DNA of 64,000 nucleotides from Deltaproteobacteria bacterium. Its GTDB lineage: Bacteria > Desulfobacterota > Desulfomonilia > UBA1062. A program made the position numbers and the translations under genes. The notes beneath the pieces are model-generated. The model saw only the letters and a program-made list of their open reading frames with translations. It was not told the origin of the DNA and did not search any database. The first letter of the stretch is position 1; each line of letters begins with the position of its first letter. Positions 1-9,127 of the stretch are shown here, in pieces. The DNA lies in the NCBI GenBank assembly GCA_029552245.1, contig JAKPDW010000005.1:1-64000 (forward strand), in the 5' to 3' direction.

Positions 1-2
1 CC

Positions 3-137
3 AAGTTTCGAGGCATGAGCAAGAGTACCTTCTATCTCCATCTGAAAGAGACCGAGTTCAGGTTCAACCACCGCAACGAAGATGTGTACAAACTGCTCCT
101 CAAAATGTTACGATCTAACCCCCTAAAGTTGTCATGA
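3..137 (+). mobile_element. IS1595/ISXO2-like transposase, C-terminal fragment (cut by window edge)
   Basis: Frame 3 from base 3 reads KFRGMSKSTFYLHLKETEFRFNHRNEDVYKLLLKMLRSNPLKLS*, resembling the C-terminus of ISXO2-like transposases. Not in the ORF track because the start lies outside the window. Confidence 0.8.
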
Positions 138-354
138 ACCTATCGCAATTCAGGGTGCCCGTGGTGATCCCGAAGGTCTGGTTGCCCGAGGTGCCGTTGG
201 TGGTCACGGCAAGGATCTGGAACAGCAGTGCATCCTGGCCCTTGAAGATCACGGAACCCAGGCCGCAACCCGTGTTCTTCTGGCTCGCGTGGCTCAGGAC
301 GGGAACAGCCGCCGTCAGACACACCAGGAAAACGATGACGAACGATCTCCTCAT
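115..354 (-). pseudogene. DUF3015-like secreted protein, truncated at its 3' end by the IS element
   Basis: Signal peptide followed by CGLGSVIFKGQDALLFQILAVTTNGTSGNQTFGITTGTLNC, typical of the N-terminal half of DUF3015 proteins. The frame then runs into the IS end (DRFMTTLGG*). Confidence 0.65.
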
Positions 355-767
355 ACCTTATCCTCCTTTCACAAGGGTCGCCTCTCCGGCAGACCCCGCA
401 CTCACATCCATGCAGGACTATTATTATAGGGACGGCGGTGGTGAATCAAGCCCCCCGAGACATCTCCCGAGATCCGCCGGATACGTCCACCAGGCAAACT
501 CTTGCAAGACGCACCTCTCCGTCCGTCCACCCGATCGCCGAGACTCCTCCATGAAGGGCGCCAATCCTCGGCTTGGATGCGCTCACCGAGAAGACAATCA
601 CACCCGGAGACGATCGGGCGGCGCCACCACCCATCCCTGCAGGGGGCTGCAGAACAGTTTGATCCCTTGGTGCGGCGATCTCGCCGGCATGCGGGCTTGT
701 CGCGATCAGGGAGACAGGTGATGCGCACCGCCCCGGTCTCTCCATCCAGGCATGGGCGCGCGCAGGT

Positions 768-1046
768 TCAGGCCCTCTTGAGCGCGTTCATCCTGTAGAC
801 GAAGGCGAGGATCTCGGCCACCACGCGGTAGAGCTCCTCCGGGATCTCCTCGTTCAGGTCCAGCCGGTAGAGGGCGTCGAGGAGGGCGGGGTCCTTCTCG
901 ATCGGAACACCGTGCTTCCTCGCGAGCTCGAGGATCTTCGCGGCGACGGCGCCGCTGCCCTTGGCCGTCACCCTCGGGGCGGGGTCCCTGCCCCGTTCGT
1001 ACTTGAGGGCGACGGCCCTCTCAGGGTCGGGCTTCTTCCTTCTCAT
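768..1046 (-). CDS. FlhB C-terminal domain-like protein (EscU/YscU/HrcU family)
   Basis: 92 aa; VALKYERGRDPAPRVTAKGSGAVAAKILELARKHGVPIEKDPALLDALYRLDLNEEIPEELYRVVAEILAFVY matches the FlhB cytoplasmic C-domain. Confidence 0.85.
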   Translation of the reverse strand: MRRKKPDPERAVALKYERGRDPAPRVTAKGSGAVAAKILELARKHGVPIEKDPALLDALYRLDLNEEIPEELYRVVAEILAFVYRMNALKRA

Positions 1047-1810
1047 ACGAGCATATCCACGGTGGGCTCACGAACGGCATGCGCCCTGCGCACCACCTCC
1101 AGGGTTGTCACGCCCATGTCCCCAAGGGCCGACGCGAGCTCGTGGAGGTGGGCCTTCATGAGGGAGACGACCTCCTGGTGGGCGGACGAGATCTCCACGT
1201 GGATACCCGCCCGGTTCCTTAAAGCCGTGCACTCCACGATCCCCAGCGCGTCGGTCTCCACGTCGAAGTGCAGCCGGTACCCGTCATCGGTTTTCTCTGC
1301 GGAGATCCTCGCTTTCGACCTGCCCTGGTCGTCGACGACGGGCACCAGGAAAAACGCCGCCGGAAGGCCCGCAAGCCTGGCAAACTCCTCGATGAGGGTC
1401 TTTGCCTGCCAGATCACCTTCGGGTCGTCCTTCCCCTCCCGCAGGAGGGTCTTCACGATCTCCCTGAGATCGAAAGACCTCACCTCGGCCTGGGGGAAGC
1501 GTCCCGCCAGGCGCGCCACCAGGGCCTCGACGTCTTCCTGTGCCGCCCGGGCGGAAGCGGGAGCCGCCTCCGGCTTCATGACCACCCGGGGTTCGAGCTC
1601 GTGGACCCTGAGCCTCAAGACCTGTCCCTCGAACAGCTCCAGGGTGGTCTCGACCAGGATGCGCCTGCCGAACATGGACACGAGCACCATGCCGTCCTTC
1701 GGGGCCGACAGCACCGTCGCAACGACCTGCCTGCCCACCGCGAGAGAGGGGACCGCGTCTCTGAGGAGGATGACGCCTTGCTTGGCGGCGGTGATTTGCG
1801 TGACGGTCAT
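1043..1810 (-). CDS. Flagellar hook-length control FliK-like protein
   Basis: 255 aa; C-terminal LHFDVETDALGIVECTALRNRAGIHVEISSAHQEVVSLMKAHLHELASALGDMG resembles the FliK C-domain. Overlaps the FlhB-like ORF by 4 bp. Confidence 0.65.
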   Translation of the reverse strand: MTVTQITAAKQGVILLRDAVPSLAVGRQVVATVLSAPKDGMVLVSMFGRRILVETTLELFEGQVLRLRVHELEPRVVMKPEAAPASARAAQEDVEALVARLAGRFPQAEVRSFDLREIVKTLLREGKDDPKVIWQAKTLIEEFARLAGLPAAFFLVPVVDDQGRSKARISAEKTDDGYRLHFDVETDALGIVECTALRNRAGIHVEISSAHQEVVSLMKAHLHELASALGDMGVTTLEVVRRAHAVREPTVDMLV

Positions 1811-1824
1811 GGGGTGTCACACCT

Positions 1825-2271
1825 TCAGGTGCGGGGTTCCCCAACCTTGATCATGAGCTGGATTTCCCCCACCGGGATGCCCGTGATCTGGGAGATCTCC
1901 AGCGGGTCGTACCCGCCCTTGTGCAGTTTCTTCACGTCCTCCTGGCCGAACTGCCGTGACCTCTTCGCCTTCACGGAGACCTCTTCGAGGGCGTTGACGA
2001 GTCGCCTGGCGGATGCGGTCTTGTCGTCGAGTTCGGCCATGAGCCTGCCCAAGACGTCCACACGCTGCTGCACGTTCTCCTGGAAGGCCTGGGAGAGCTC
2101 CCTCGTCTGGTCAACGACCTTTCTGAGCTCTTCGAGGGCGTCGGCGCTCATCCTGCGCCTCTTCTCGACCACGAGGAGGAGGACGACGAAAAAGACCAGG
2201 ACGATCTGTATGACCATCTGGACCGCAAGGAGCAGGTACAAGGGATCCGAGGAAAAGATCCTCACCTTCAC
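1825..2271 (-). CDS. DUF2802-like membrane-anchored protein (flagellar locus)
   Basis: N-terminal TM segment, coiled coil, C-terminal KKLHKGGYDPLEISQITGIPVGEIQLMIKV, a DUF2802/HTH-like tail. Confidence 0.55.
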   Translation of the reverse strand: MKVRIFSSDPLYLLLAVQMVIQIVLVFFVVLLLVVEKRRRMSADALEELRKVVDQTRELSQAFQENVQQRVDVLGRLMAELDDKTASARRLVNALEEVSVKAKRSRQFGQEDVKKLHKGGYDPLEISQITGIPVGEIQLMIKVGEPRT

Positions 2272-2594
2272 ACCACCACGTCTATGATGTGCTTGTTCTC
2301 CGGCCCGGCCTCTTCCTGGGCCGTCTCGGTCCCGGGCGTCTCATCGGGAGCGGACCGTGCCCCGGAGTCCTTCGCGTGTCTCATGCTCTCCTGCTTGGCC
2401 TTCTCGCTGATGGTGATCTCGTGGGCCTTGGGCGGTTGGTTCACCTCGCGCGTGCGCTGGAGCCTCTCCTTGGCCTCCTGCTCCGTGAGGATCTGCTTGG
2501 CGACCTCCGACTGCACGAAGGTGTTCTGCGTGATCTTCTCGATCCTCCCGGCCTGGGAGAGGATCACGGAGATGTCGGAAGGTCCTGCAGCCAT
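2268..2594 (-). CDS. Conserved hypothetical protein in flagellar locus
   Basis: ORF from MAAGPSDISVILSQAGRIEKI; 4-bp overlap with the downstream DUF2802-like gene. Confidence 0.5.
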   Translation of the reverse strand: MAAGPSDISVILSQAGRIEKITQNTFVQSEVAKQILTEQEAKERLQRTREVNQPPKAHEITISEKAKQESMRHAKDSGARSAPDETPGTETAQEEAGPENKHIIDVVV

Positions 2595-2785
2595 GCTCTG
2601 CTCCCTCAGCACACCTATCGGTATCACCATATACCAACTTAAGCTTGCATATGCAAACACCGCCCGCGCGCAAGGCTGCTTGCACTACAACGGAAGGGGC
2701 ACCTGCGCGAAAGGCCTGTCCGCGTAAGGGCGATGGCCAGGCGGGCGCCCGGGCGAATGGATCCTTGGAAGGACGAGGGGGAGCG

Positions 2786-3154
2786 CTAATCCCGCGGCTC
2801 CCCCACCTTGACTATGGAGCCCCTCATGCCGGCGCCGTAGAGTCTCCCGCAGGACTCGAAGAGTATGTACCTGGTCGCGAGCAGCGGGATATTCTTCTCC
2901 TGGGCGAGTTTCACGGCCTCGGGGGAGGGGCGCTTGCCCCTCACGAAGACTATGACACTGAGGTCCAGGGTATCTGCCGTCCTGACCACGAGCGGGTTGG
3001 TGAGCCCTGTCAGGAGCATGGATCCTTCCTTGGCGAAGGCGAGGACGTCGCTCATGAGGTCTGCGGCAAACCCGCGTTCCACGATCATGTCGAGCTTGTC
3101 CTCCCCCACGATCACCTCTGCGTCAAGGATATCTCTCACTTCGGCAAGGGTCAT
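2786..3154 (-). CDS. DRTGG domain-containing protein
   Basis: 122 aa; MTLAEVRDILDAEVIVGEDKLDMIVERGFAADLMSDVLAF...LLLTGLTNPLVVRTADTLDLSVIVFVRGKRP, typical of a standalone DRTGG protein. Confidence 0.75.
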   Translation of the reverse strand: MTLAEVRDILDAEVIVGEDKLDMIVERGFAADLMSDVLAFAKEGSMLLTGLTNPLVVRTADTLDLSVIVFVRGKRPSPEAVKLAQEKNIPLLATRYILFESCGRLYGAGMRGSIVKVGEPRD

Positions 3155-3182
3155 ACCCTCTCCTCTCTCAACGAAACGAATC

Positions 3183-4589
3183 TCATTTCTTGGACATCAG
3201 GTACTCGTGCATCGCCCTCGCGGCCTTCCTGCCAGCACCCATCGCGAGGATGACCGTCGCCGCGCCGGTGACGATGTCGCCGCCTGCAAATACACCCTCG
3301 CGTGAGGTTTGTCCAGTCTCTTCGTCCGCGACGATGTAATTCCACTTGTTCGTCTCGAGGCCGGGCGTGGTGCTCTGGACAAGCGGGTTCGCGCCTGCCC
3401 CGATCGCGACCACCACCGTGTCGACGTCGATGACGAACTCGCTCCCCTTGACGGGAACCGGCCGCCTGCGGCCGGACTCGTCGGGTTCCCCGAGTTCCAT
3501 CTTGAGGCATTCTACCCCAACGACCCACCCCTTGTCATCGCCTATGTAACGTACCGGGTTGGTCAGGAGATGGAACTCGATCCCCTCCTCCTCTGCATGG
3601 TGGATCTCCTCGATCCTGGCCGGCATTTCCGCGCGGGAGCGGCGGTAGATGAGGTAGACATGGTCGGCGCCGAGCCTCATGGCGGTCCTCACCGAGTCCA
3701 TGGCCACGTTGCCGCCGCCTATGACGGCGACGTTCTTGCCCTTGACGATGGGTGTGTCGTACTCGGGGAACTTGTAGGCCTTCATGAGGTTCGACCTCGT
3801 GAGGTACTCGTTCGCCGAGTACACGCCGTTTAAGTTCTCGCCGGGGATGTTCATGAACGTGGGCAGGCCGGCGCCTGTCCCGAGGTACACCGCGTCGTAG
3901 CCATACTCGAAGAGCTCGTCCACCGTCGCGGTCTTCCCGATGACGAACGAGGTCTGGATCTTGACGCCGAGCCTCTCGAGGTATTCCACCTCCGCGGCCA
4001 CGATGGCCTTGGGCAGCCTGAACTCCGGGATCCCGTAGACGAGCACGCCCCCCGGCTTGTGGAGCGCCTCGAAGATGGTCACCTCGTGCCCGAGCTGCAC
4101 CAGGTCGCCCGCCACGGTGAGCCCCGAGGGCCCCGAGCCCACGACCGCCACACGCTTTCCCGTGGGCGCCGGTTTCTCGGGGATGGCCACGTCCCCGGAT
4201 GCGCGCTCGTAGTCGGCCACGAACCTCTCCAGCCTCCCGATCGCCACGGGGTCACCCTTCTTGCCGCGCACGCAACGCTGCTCGCACTGTATCTCCTGGG
4301 GACAGACCCTCCCGCACACCGCCGGCAGGGCGTTCGTCTTCTTGATGTGACGCGCGGCTCCGATGAAATCACCCTCGACGATCTTCGCTATGAACCCGGG
4401 GATGTCCACCTGAACGGGGCAGCCTTCCACGCACGCGGGGTTCTTGCACTGGATGCACCTGAGCGCCTCGGTCTTCGCCGTCTCGGGGGTGTATCCCAGG
4501 GGCACCTCGTCGAAGTTGCGGGCCCTGACCTTGGGGTCCTGTTCCGGCATGGGCTGCCGGGGGATCGCGAGTCTCTCTTTCATGTCCAT
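3183..4589 (-). CDS. nfnB: NADPH-dependent glutamate synthase beta-chain-like / NfnB (NfnL)
   Basis: From MDMKERLAIPRQPMPEQDPKVRARNFDEVPLGYT; CIQCKNPACVEGCPVQVDIPGFI Fe-S motif and two dinucleotide-binding motifs (GSGPSGL, GGGNVAMD). Confidence 0.85.
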   Translation of the reverse strand: MDMKERLAIPRQPMPEQDPKVRARNFDEVPLGYTPETAKTEALRCIQCKNPACVEGCPVQVDIPGFIAKIVEGDFIGAARHIKKTNALPAVCGRVCPQEIQCEQRCVRGKKGDPVAIGRLERFVADYERASGDVAIPEKPAPTGKRVAVVGSGPSGLTVAGDLVQLGHEVTIFEALHKPGGVLVYGIPEFRLPKAIVAAEVEYLERLGVKIQTSFVIGKTATVDELFEYGYDAVYLGTGAGLPTFMNIPGENLNGVYSANEYLTRSNLMKAYKFPEYDTPIVKGKNVAVIGGGNVAMDSVRTAMRLGADHVYLIYRRSRAEMPARIEEIHHAEEEGIEFHLLTNPVRYIGDDKGWVVGVECLKMELGEPDESGRRRPVPVKGSEFVIDVDTVVVAIGAGANPLVQSTTPGLETNKWNYIVADEETGQTSREGVFAGGDIVTGAATVILAMGAGRKAARAMHEYLMSKK

Positions 4590-4590
4590 T

Positions 4591-5442
4591 CTAGTTGCCT
4601 CCCTTCCCCAGCCTGCACGAGCAGTAGTGGTCGTAGCTTTCCTTCTCTTCCTGCAGGTAGATTCTCTGCCTGTCGATGAGTTGCCTGAAGTCCACCTGGT
4701 GCCCGTCGAACTCCGGGCCGTCCACGCAGACGAACCTCGTCTTCCCTCCGACACTCACCCTGCACGCCCCGCACATGCCCGTGGCGTCCACCATGATGGA
4801 GTTCAACGAGACCACGGTGGGCACGTTGTACTTCTTCGTGGTGTCGCACACGGCCCGCATCATGGGCACCGGCCCGATGGCCACCACCATGTCGATTTTC
4901 CTGCCCTGCATGAGGTACTTCTCTTCCAGGGCCTGGCTCACGAACCCCTTGAACCCGTAGGAACCGTCGTCCGTGGCCACCACGAACTCGTCCGAGACGG
5001 CCTTCATCTCGTCCTCCATGATGATGAGGTCCTTGCTCCTGGCCCCGATGATGGAGATGATGTGGTTGCCCGCATGCTTCATGGCCTGGGTGATGGGGTA
5101 GACGGGCGCGATCCCCACCCCGCCGCCGATGCAGGCCACCGTGCCCACCTTCTCTATGTGGGTGGGCTTCCCGAGGGGCCCCACGAGGTCGAGCAGGGTG
5201 TCCCCGGGGTTGAGGTCGGAAAGGTGCGCCGTCGACTTTCCGACGACCTGGAAGATGATGGTCACCGTCCCCTTTTCCGGGTCGGCATCCGCGATGGTCA
5301 GGGGGATCCTTTCCCCTTCCTCGTGGATCCTCAGCACCACGAACTGTCCTGCCTTGCGCTTCCTCGCTATGCGCTCGCCCTCGAGCACCATCTTGAACAC
5401 GTTCTCCGACAACTGTCGCTTCTCAAGGATCTTGGCTGCCAT
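4591..5442 (-). CDS. nfnA: Sulfide/dihydroorotate dehydrogenase-like FAD/NAD-binding protein, NfnA (NfnS)
   Basis: From MAAKILEKRQLSENVFKMVLEGERIARKRKAGQFVVLRI; C-terminal CGACRVSVGGKTRFVCVDGPEFDGHQVDF, as in PyrK/NfnA proteins. Confidence 0.85.
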   Translation of the reverse strand: MAAKILEKRQLSENVFKMVLEGERIARKRKAGQFVVLRIHEEGERIPLTIADADPEKGTVTIIFQVVGKSTAHLSDLNPGDTLLDLVGPLGKPTHIEKVGTVACIGGGVGIAPVYPITQAMKHAGNHIISIIGARSKDLIIMEDEMKAVSDEFVVATDDGSYGFKGFVSQALEEKYLMQGRKIDMVVAIGPVPMMRAVCDTTKKYNVPTVVSLNSIMVDATGMCGACRVSVGGKTRFVCVDGPEFDGHQVDFRQLIDRQRIYLQEEKESYDHYCSCRLGKGGN

Positions 5443-5564
5443 ATATCCCTCCGTCGTTTTCGGTGAGGCCCTTGCCTGTGGACGACCTGAAAAGAGTTGC
5501 AGGAGGAACGATGCGCTCATCGCCCTCCTGCAACGGCTGTCTCTCGCTTGTACTCAAGTCCCTG

Positions 5565-6860
5565 CTAGTCGTCGTAGTTCCCCATGGGTGCCTTGCCGTC
5601 ACGCTTCTGGATCGAGCGGTACAGCCCCCTTGCAAGGATCAACGCGATGACGAACAGGAGGATCAGCGACACGAAGACCACCACGATGCTCGACTTCTGC
5701 CACCTCTCGACCTTGAGCTGGATCTCCCTGACCTTGTCCTCGCTGAGCTTGTGGTACCTGTCGATATCCACCGTCATGCCCACCCATCCGAACCCCTCGG
5801 GCCTCGTGTAGATCGACCCGTAGAACGGTATGTGGGCGTACGCGATGAAGATCCTGCGGTTGTCCACGGTGTAGGTGAACGATCCCGACTTGCCCGATGA
5901 GGCCAGCGCATGGATCTTGGGGAGGTTCTCGTCCAGGAAGCCCATGTTCAGGACGTTCATGACACCCCCGCCGGTCTTGACGAGGTCGTTGTAGTTCTTG
6001 TCGTCGAGCACGGGCACTGGGTTCCCGTCCGGACCCACGCCGCCGAGGAGGTATTGGGCCGGGTGCGCGAGCATCGTTCCGTCCCGTCCCACGAGGAAGG
6101 TGTAGTTCATGTCGTCGGGGTTCACCTTCGCAAACACCATACCGTACTCCGTGGGCACGATGTGGTCGGTGAACTCCATCACGTGGCGGAAGTCGAGGGC
6201 GAGTTCCACGACCCCCGCGAAGCCGCCCGAGTCGAACACGGGCGCCGCCATCCTCATGATGCCCTCGAACCGCTTTCCCGCCTCGAACTCCTGCCTGCTC
6301 ACGTGCCTGCCGACCACGGGGCCGAGGTAGAACTCGCCGGGCGCGAGCGCCTTGGCCTTGAGGAAATAGTCCTCGTTGCCGTAGTCGCCGTTTGCCGGGT
6401 TGGACATGTCCTTGAGCCTCTCCGCCGGCACCGCACCGTCAACGGTGACCTTGAGGGCCTCTTTGCCGGACTTGTCCAGGAAGGCGATCTCGCGGTACAC
6501 GGAAAGGGGGACCTTGACGATGCCCGCGCTCGAGGACTCCACCACGCCCCTGGTGTTCGATTTCAGGAAGGTGACGTAGGACTGTTCGTCCCTGGGCAGT
6601 ATCGACGCGATGCGGATGTCCTTCTCGCGGTCCGACAGGAACTGCGCGACTGCATCCGCCACATTCTGTGCCCTGCCTGCTATCGACTGTTTCTGGTTGT
6701 CGTCGAGAATTCTCAGGTTTGCCTGCGTGGCCTCTTCACCGACCTTGATCACCCCCTTGCTGATGATGATCCCGGTAATGGTGAGAGGAAGCACGATGAG
6801 AATGAAGAAGCTCACAGCGACGCTGGCAAAACTGAAACTCGTTTTCGCTTCCTTCTCCAT
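5565..6860 (-). CDS. Double-Cache-like membrane sensor lacking a recognisable output domain
   Basis: 431 aa; N-terminal TM, extracytoplasmic Cache-like region (NEDYFLKAKALAPGEFYLGPVVG, FVAY-type motifs), second TM, then about 30 residues. Confidence 0.7.
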   Translation of the reverse strand: MEKEAKTSFSFASVAVSFFILIVLPLTITGIIISKGVIKVGEEATQANLRILDDNQKQSIAGRAQNVADAVAQFLSDREKDIRIASILPRDEQSYVTFLKSNTRGVVESSSAGIVKVPLSVYREIAFLDKSGKEALKVTVDGAVPAERLKDMSNPANGDYGNEDYFLKAKALAPGEFYLGPVVGRHVSRQEFEAGKRFEGIMRMAAPVFDSGGFAGVVELALDFRHVMEFTDHIVPTEYGMVFAKVNPDDMNYTFLVGRDGTMLAHPAQYLLGGVGPDGNPVPVLDDKNYNDLVKTGGGVMNVLNMGFLDENLPKIHALASSGKSGSFTYTVDNRRIFIAYAHIPFYGSIYTRPEGFGWVGMTVDIDRYHKLSEDKVREIQLKVERWQKSSIVVVFVSLILLFVIALILARGLYRSIQKRDGKAPMGNYDD

Positions 6861-7042
6861 GTCAATCTCCTGACCGAGTTATTCGAACCGCCGGCTTGTT
6901 GCCGTCATCGCCTCGAGCGGTTCAACCATACCCTTGCCCCTTCACCCCGCCGAATCGGCTCGACGAGCCCCGGGCCTGGAAGGGCCGGTGCGCATGCGCG
7001 TGGTTCGCTCGCTCCGTCGGCGCGCTTCATCCTTAGAAGAGG

Positions 7043-7402
7043 CTACCCGAGGATGACTGCCTTGAAGGGGTTGGCGTACAGGATGATGAGCGAAATAACG
7101 AGGGCGTAGATCGCGATGGACTCGATCATCGCGAGGCCGACCATGAGCGTGAGCATGATCTTGCCCTGGGCGTCGGGGTTGCGGCCCACCGCTTCCGTCG
7201 CCCCGGAGAGGGCCTGGCCCATGCCCGAACCGGCGCCTGTCGCTCCGATACCCATGCAAAGACCGGCTGCGAGGATCGACGCGGCGACGAAAATGATCTT
7301 GGCCCAATCGACGTATACCGCCTGCGCCCCATCAGCTGCGAACGCGAGACCAGAAACGGCGAGCATCACGGTAACAAGGACAAAGGTCGCAACTCTTCTC
7401 AT
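7043..7402 (-). CDS. atpE: F0F1 ATP synthase subunit c
   Basis: 119 aa; signal-like N-terminus then EAVGRNPDAQGKIMLTLMVGLAMIESIAIYALVISLIILYANPF. Confidence 0.92.
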   Translation of the reverse strand: MRRVATFVLVTVMLAVSGLAFAADGAQAVYVDWAKIIFVAASILAAGLCMGIGATGAGSGMGQALSGATEAVGRNPDAQGKIMLTLMVGLAMIESIAIYALVISLIILYANPFKAVILG

Positions 7403-7561
7403 CGCACACTCCTTAGATGTTTTTTATTCATGAATTCAGAGGATTGTTCTGAATCACGGTTCATTACCATACACCATCAGGAAGGGCCATGCAAGCCCAA
7501 AGTGAGAATGAATGATTACTCGTTCATAAAAAATGCGGCGAGCCCCTTCCTCCTGCCCGCA

Positions 7562-9127
7562 TCACCGACCAAGGATCGCCGCGAGCGCCTCCTGGTTGAT
7601 CCAGTGCTCGTTTCTCACCGACTCGTAATCGAGCGCCCCGGCCTTGATCGCCTGTGCCACGCTCTCCTCGACGGGCATGTACTCGCCCTTGAGCGCGGGC
7701 GCTTGGCCCTTGATGAAGTATATCTTGTCGTCGCTTATATACTTCTGTATCCTCGGCGACGCGAGGATGCACTCCCACGCGAGCGCGGCCTTCTTTCGCG
7801 TACCGTGCCGCAGGAGCCTTTGCGAGTACGCCCCCACGAGCGACCTCGAGAACAACCCCCTCATGTAATCGCTCGACAGCGAGGAGACGAACTGCTCGAG
7901 CGCCGAGAACACGTCCACGGCGCTTATCCCGGCGATCACGAGTATCCCCTTGTGCGCGGCCACCGTGGCGGTATCCATCATGAACGCCCCCTTCAACTCC
8001 GTGACGACGAGCACATCCGGATCGAGCCTGAGGGCGCGATCGAACACGTCCTGCACATCCTCGCCGGTATCGCTGCCGATCTCCCGCTGGTTGACGTTGG
8101 AGAACTTGTTGCGGTGAATGTACTCGAGCGGATCCTCGAAGGTGACTATGTTCAGGCTCCTCGTGCTGTTGAGATGGCCTACCAGCGCCGCGATCGTGGC
8201 GTCCTTGCCCTGCCCGCGCGCGCTGCTGATGAGTACGAGCCCCTTCTTGTCCAGCATGTCCAGGAGCACCCTGGGGAGCCCGAGACTCGACGGGGTCGGG
8301 ATATCCTCCCTGAGCTTCTTGATCATGACGCCCAGTTCGGACCCCTTCTGCCGATAGATGTTCACCCGGTATCGCATCATCCCGGGCTTTGAGTAGGTGA
8401 ACTCGATCTCCTTGCGGTCACGCAGGCGCTCCCTCAGTTCCTCGTCCGTCAACTCTCCGACTATCCGCTCCAGGACCTGCGAGTTCACGATGGGAAGCCT
8501 GCACCTCTTGAAGGAGCCGCCGACGCGGAGTGCCGGCGAGGCACCCGGCGACAAGTGGACGCTCGTGCACTCGGGATCGTCGAGCAACTTCAGCATGACC
8601 GAGACGTCCATGTCCTGCAGGGTCACGTTCGCGTTGCCCCTCTTCACCTCGCTCAGCTGGACCGTCTTCCTTCCGTAGCCCACGGCTTCGAGGTGCGCGA
8701 GGATATCCTCGATCTGGGAATGCGTCGCCAGCACCGGTGTCACTTCCCTGTTGATGAGAAACTTGACCTTTTCCACCGCCAGGTAGTCGAAGGGGTCGGC
8801 AAACGCCACCACGGCCCTCTTGCTGTTGGCGTCGAGGGGGACGGCCTTGAGCTCGGCCATGCGTTCCCTGGACATGAGCGTCTGGGCGTGCTTCTTCACC
8901 GCCCATGCCCTCATGTTGAGCGTGTGCACACCTGTCAGGTCCCTGAGGATCTCCAGGACGTGATCCTCGTCGAGGTAGCCGAGCCGGATGAGAGACTCCC
9001 CGAGCCGTATCCCTTCCCTCTCGGATACCTCCAAGGCATGCCTCAGGCGATATTCGTCCACGAGGCCGAGTTCCACGAGCACCTCTCCCATGACACGCCG
9101 CTTTCCTGCCAGCATCGAACCCTCCAC
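7562..9127 (-). CDS. PilB/GspE/PilT-family ATPase-like protein with altered nucleotide-binding motifs
   Basis: 521 aa; GspE N-domain (MGEVLVELGLVDEYRLRHALEVSEREGIRLGESLIRLGYLDEDHV) and a PilT/GspE core; Walker A position reads SARGQGKDAT. Confidence 0.75.
   Translation of the reverse strand: MEGSMLAGKRRVMGEVLVELGLVDEYRLRHALEVSEREGIRLGESLIRLGYLDEDHVLEILRDLTGVHTLNMRAWAVKKHAQTLMSRERMAELKAVPLDANSKRAVVAFADPFDYLAVEKVKFLINREVTPVLATHSQIEDILAHLEAVGYGRKTVQLSEVKRGNANVTLQDMDVSVMLKLLDDPECTSVHLSPGASPALRVGGSFKRCRLPIVNSQVLERIVGELTDEELRERLRDRKEIEFTYSKPGMMRYRVNIYRQKGSELGVMIKKLREDIPTPSSLGLPRVLLDMLDKKGLVLISSARGQGKDATIAALVGHLNSTRSLNIVTFEDPLEYIHRNKFSNVNQREIGSDTGEDVQDVFDRALRLDPDVLVVTELKGAFMMDTATVAAHKGILVIAGISAVDVFSALEQFVSSLSSDYMRGLFSRSLVGAYSQRLLRHGTRKKAALAWECILASPRIQKYISDDKIYFIKGQAPALKGEYMPVEESVAQAIKAGALDYESVRNEHWINQEALAAILGR

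Noticed and set aside
402-745. Overlapping ORFs on both strands upstream of the FlhB-like gene
   Set aside because: No homology, no clear RBS, overlapping frames of similar length; likely noncoding.
7043-7402. Na+-translocating c subunit
   Set aside because: Met replaces the Gln32 ligand and Ile replaces Thr67; ligand set incomplete.
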